Origin: Streptomyces sp. S465
GTDB taxonomy: Bacteria; Actinomycetota; Actinomycetes; Streptomycetales; Streptomycetaceae
Length of the DNA stretch: 64,000 nt
Reading direction: 5' to 3'
Assembly: GCF_026898115.1 (NCBI RefSeq)
Contig: NZ_CP114036.1
Coordinates: 2,170,001-2,234,000 of the forward strand
The translations under genes and the position numbers were made by a program. This document shows positions 62,426 through 64,000 of the stretch, piece by piece; within the stretch, counting starts at the first letter, position 1; every line of letters begins with the position of its first letter. The notes under the pieces are model-generated. The model did not search any database and was not told the origin of the DNA. It saw nothing but the letters and a program-made list of their open reading frames with translations.

Positions 62426-63367
62426 TCACCGGTCCACGGTATGCGCCTCCGGTTCCGGCTCGCGCTCGGTGATCCTCGGCATCGCCGGCCGGGCGGACTG
62501 CGCGGACTGGGCGGGTGCGGCCTCCCGCTCCGGAGCGGCGGCCGGGGCGCCGCCCGCCGCACCGCCCGCCACGCCGCCGTCCGTCCGGGCCGCCCCCTCC
62601 GGGAGCTCCTGCTGTCCCTTTTCCAGGAAGCGCAGCAGCTCGACCGGGATGGGCAGCACCAGCGTGGAGTTCTTCTCGGCGGCGACCGCCATCACGGTCT
62701 GGAGCAGCCGCAGCTGGAGGGCCGAGGGGGTGTCGGCCATCTGCGAGGCGGCCTCGGCCAGCTTCTTCGACGCCTGGAGCTCCGCGTCCGCGTTGATGAC
62801 CCGGGCGCGGCGCTCCCGGTCGGCCTCCGCCTGGCGGGCCATCGACCGCTTCATGGTCTCCGGCAGCGACACGTCCTTGATCTCCACCCGGTCGATATGG
62901 ACGCCCCAACCGACGGCCGGGCTGTCGATCATGAGCTCAAGGCCCTGGTTGAGCTTCTCGCGGTTGGAGAGCAGATCGTCCAGATCGCTCTTTCCGATGA
63001 TCGACCGCAGCGAGGTCTGGGCCATCTGGGAGACGGCGAAGCGGTAGTCCTCGACCGCGACGAGCGCGTCGGCCGGGTCCACGACCTTGAAGTAGACGAC
63101 GGCGTCGACCCGCACCGTCACGTTGTCCCGGGTGATGCCCTCCTGGGCGGGCACGGGCATCGTCACGATCTGCATATTGACCTTGTAGAGCCGGTCGACG
63201 AACGGGGCGATCATGGTGAAACCCGGCCCCCGGATATCCGAGCGCAGCCTCCCGAGCCGGAAGACCACCCCCCGCTCGTACTGCTTGACCACCCGGGCCG
63301 CGGCCAGCACGCCCAGGACGCCGAGGCAAGCCAGTACCACTACCAATGTCACGAGCGCGTCCACCAT
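62426..63367 (-). CDS. Slipin (SPFH/Band 7 membrane protein)
   Basis: 313 residues. One N-terminal membrane helix (LVTLVVVLACLGVLGVLAA), then the SPFH domain (VVKQYERGVVFRLGR, VDAVVYFKVVDP) and a coiled-coil-prone helix (QAEADRERRARVINADAE). The C-terminal 50 residues are Pro/Ala/Glu-rich. Slipins form membrane-associated oligomers; the usual NfeD partner is not adjacent. ATG 63367 is preferred over GTG 63376 because AGGTGG is well spaced for it. Confidence 0.9.
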   Translation of the reverse strand: MVDALVTLVVVLACLGVLGVLAAARVVKQYERGVVFRLGRLRSDIRGPGFTMIAPFVDRLYKVNMQIVTMPVPAQEGITRDNVTVRVDAVVYFKVVDPADALVAVEDYRFAVSQMAQTSLRSIIGKSDLDDLLSNREKLNQGLELMIDSPAVGWGVHIDRVEIKDVSLPETMKRSMARQAEADRERRARVINADAELQASKKLAEAASQMADTPSALQLRLLQTVMAVAAEKNSTLVLPIPVELLRFLEKGQQELPEGAARTDGGVAGGAAGGAPAAAPEREAAPAQSAQSARPAMPRITEREPEPEAHTVDR

Positions 63368-63462
63368 CACGGCCACCTGCCGTCCGTATCGCGAACAATG
63401 CCCCGTATGGGGTACTGATGTCCACGATAGTCCGCCGGTCGGACAGGGGGGAGAGCCGCGGA

Positions 63463-63494
63463 AAGCCCCCGCCCGGTGGCCCGGACGGGGGCTT
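63463..63494. terminator. Terminator after second protease gene
   Basis: AAGCCCCCG (63463-63471) pairs with CGGGGGCTT (63486-63494). Confidence 0.7.
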
Positions 63495-63577
63495 CTCAGC
63501 AGGCTGCTCAGCCGGCGATGATTCGGCGACGATTCGGCGATACGGCGCCGATCAGCCGATCAGCGAACGGGCGCCGA

Positions 63578-64000
63578 TCAGTACACGCTCACGCCGTACG
63601 CGTTCAGCGCCTCGACGACCGGCTGGAAGAACGTGGTGCCACCGGAGGTGCAGTCGCCGCTGCCGCCGGAGGTGAGGCCGAGGGCGGTGGTGCCGGCGTA
63701 GAGCGGGCCGCCGCTGTCGCCGGGCTCGGCGCAGACCGTGGTCTGGATCATGCCGTAGACGATGTCACCGCCGCCGTAGTTGACCGTGGCGTTCAGCGCG
63801 GTGACCCGGCCGCTGTGGATGCCGGTGGTGCTGCCGCGCCGGGTGACCGTCTGGCCCACGGTCGGGTTGGCGGCGGAGGTGATGTCCTGGCTGCCGACGG
63901 TGCCGGAGGGGGACACCGAGCCGCTGTACTGGACCAGACCGTAGTCGTTGGTCGGGAAGCTGGAGCCGGCCGTCGGGCCGATCGTGGAGGTGTGGCTGGA
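63578..64000 (-). CDS. Streptogrisin B-like S1 protease (N-terminus beyond window)
   Basis: The C-terminal 140 residues are present, running off the right edge. Asp of TNDYGLV, Ser of AEPGDSGG, and the ending [20 protein letters not shown] are almost those of streptogrisin B. The His and the prepro region lie outside. Paralogue of the protease at 61001, with the slipin gene between them. Confidence 0.93.
   Translation of the reverse strand, partial: SSHTSTIGPTAGSSFPTNDYGLVQYSGSVSPSGTVGSQDITSAANPTVGQTVTRRGSTTGIHSGRVTALNATVNYGGGDIVYGMIQTTVCAEPGDSGGPLYAGTTALGLTSGGSGDCTSGGTTFFQPVVEALNAYGVSVY

Overview
This is high-GC DNA with GTG, TTG and CTG starts, short intergenic gaps and protein families typical of Streptomyces: MmyB-like and XRE/DUF5753 regulators, DUF397, an SSI protease inhibitor, streptogrisin-type proteases, and a DmdR/IdeR-type iron box. 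No rRNA, tRNA, CRISPR array, transposase or phage gene was seen. It reads as ordinary streptomycete chromosome carrying one secondary-metabolism operon, with an unusual number of short tandem repeats both inside genes and between them.

Left part (1-20 kb). An MmyB-like regulator (cut by the window edge) diverges from a short-chain dehydrogenase. Then come a flavoprotein dehydrogenase, a NUDIX hydrolase with two DUF202 membrane proteins, and a quinone-reductase-like enzyme. A coherent acyl-CoA module follows: a phosphotransferase-family kinase and an acyl-CoA dehydrogenase face an operon of SDR, acyl-CoA ligase and TetR regulator. Near-identical operator sequences lie in front of both halves and also in front of a molybdoenzyme gene 14 kb away. 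After this are a LysR-type regulator, an alpha/beta hydrolase, a secreted penicillin acylase, and a MaoC hydratase and TetR gene sharing another operator.

Middle part (20-43 kb). This holds MFS and CitMHS transporters, the molybdopterin oxidoreductase, a TetR-hmgA pair (homogentisate breakdown), a GntR/UTRA regulator, an orphan type ISP specificity-like protein, a GDSL esterase, a DUF5925 AAA ATPase that appears to start at CTG, dimethylargininase, GNAT, an esterase with Fn3 repeats, a methyltransferase-NUDIX fusion, and a XRE/DUF5753 plus DUF397 regulatory pair next to Uma2 and TauE genes. Several intergenic regions carry tandem arrays (27, 21, 23 bp) or a segmental duplication.

Siderophore operon (43-50 kb). 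Leftward from a strong iron box run an ATP-grasp ligase, two IucA/IucC NIS synthetases and a PLP-dependent decarboxylase. This is the order of pvsA-pvsB-pvsD-pvsE of the vibrioferrin pathway, without the exporter pvsC. Three of the four genes are joined to their upstream neighbour or downstream neighbour by GTGA or TTGA start/stop overlaps.

Right part (50-64 kb). A fused acyl-CoA carboxyltransferase, a sortase-anchored lytic polysaccharide monooxygenase, the OhrR/Ohr peroxide pair, an SOS-box-controlled dnaE2-imuB mutasome operon, an SSI-type inhibitor, and two streptogrisin-like proteases flanking a slipin. The last protease is cut by the window edge.
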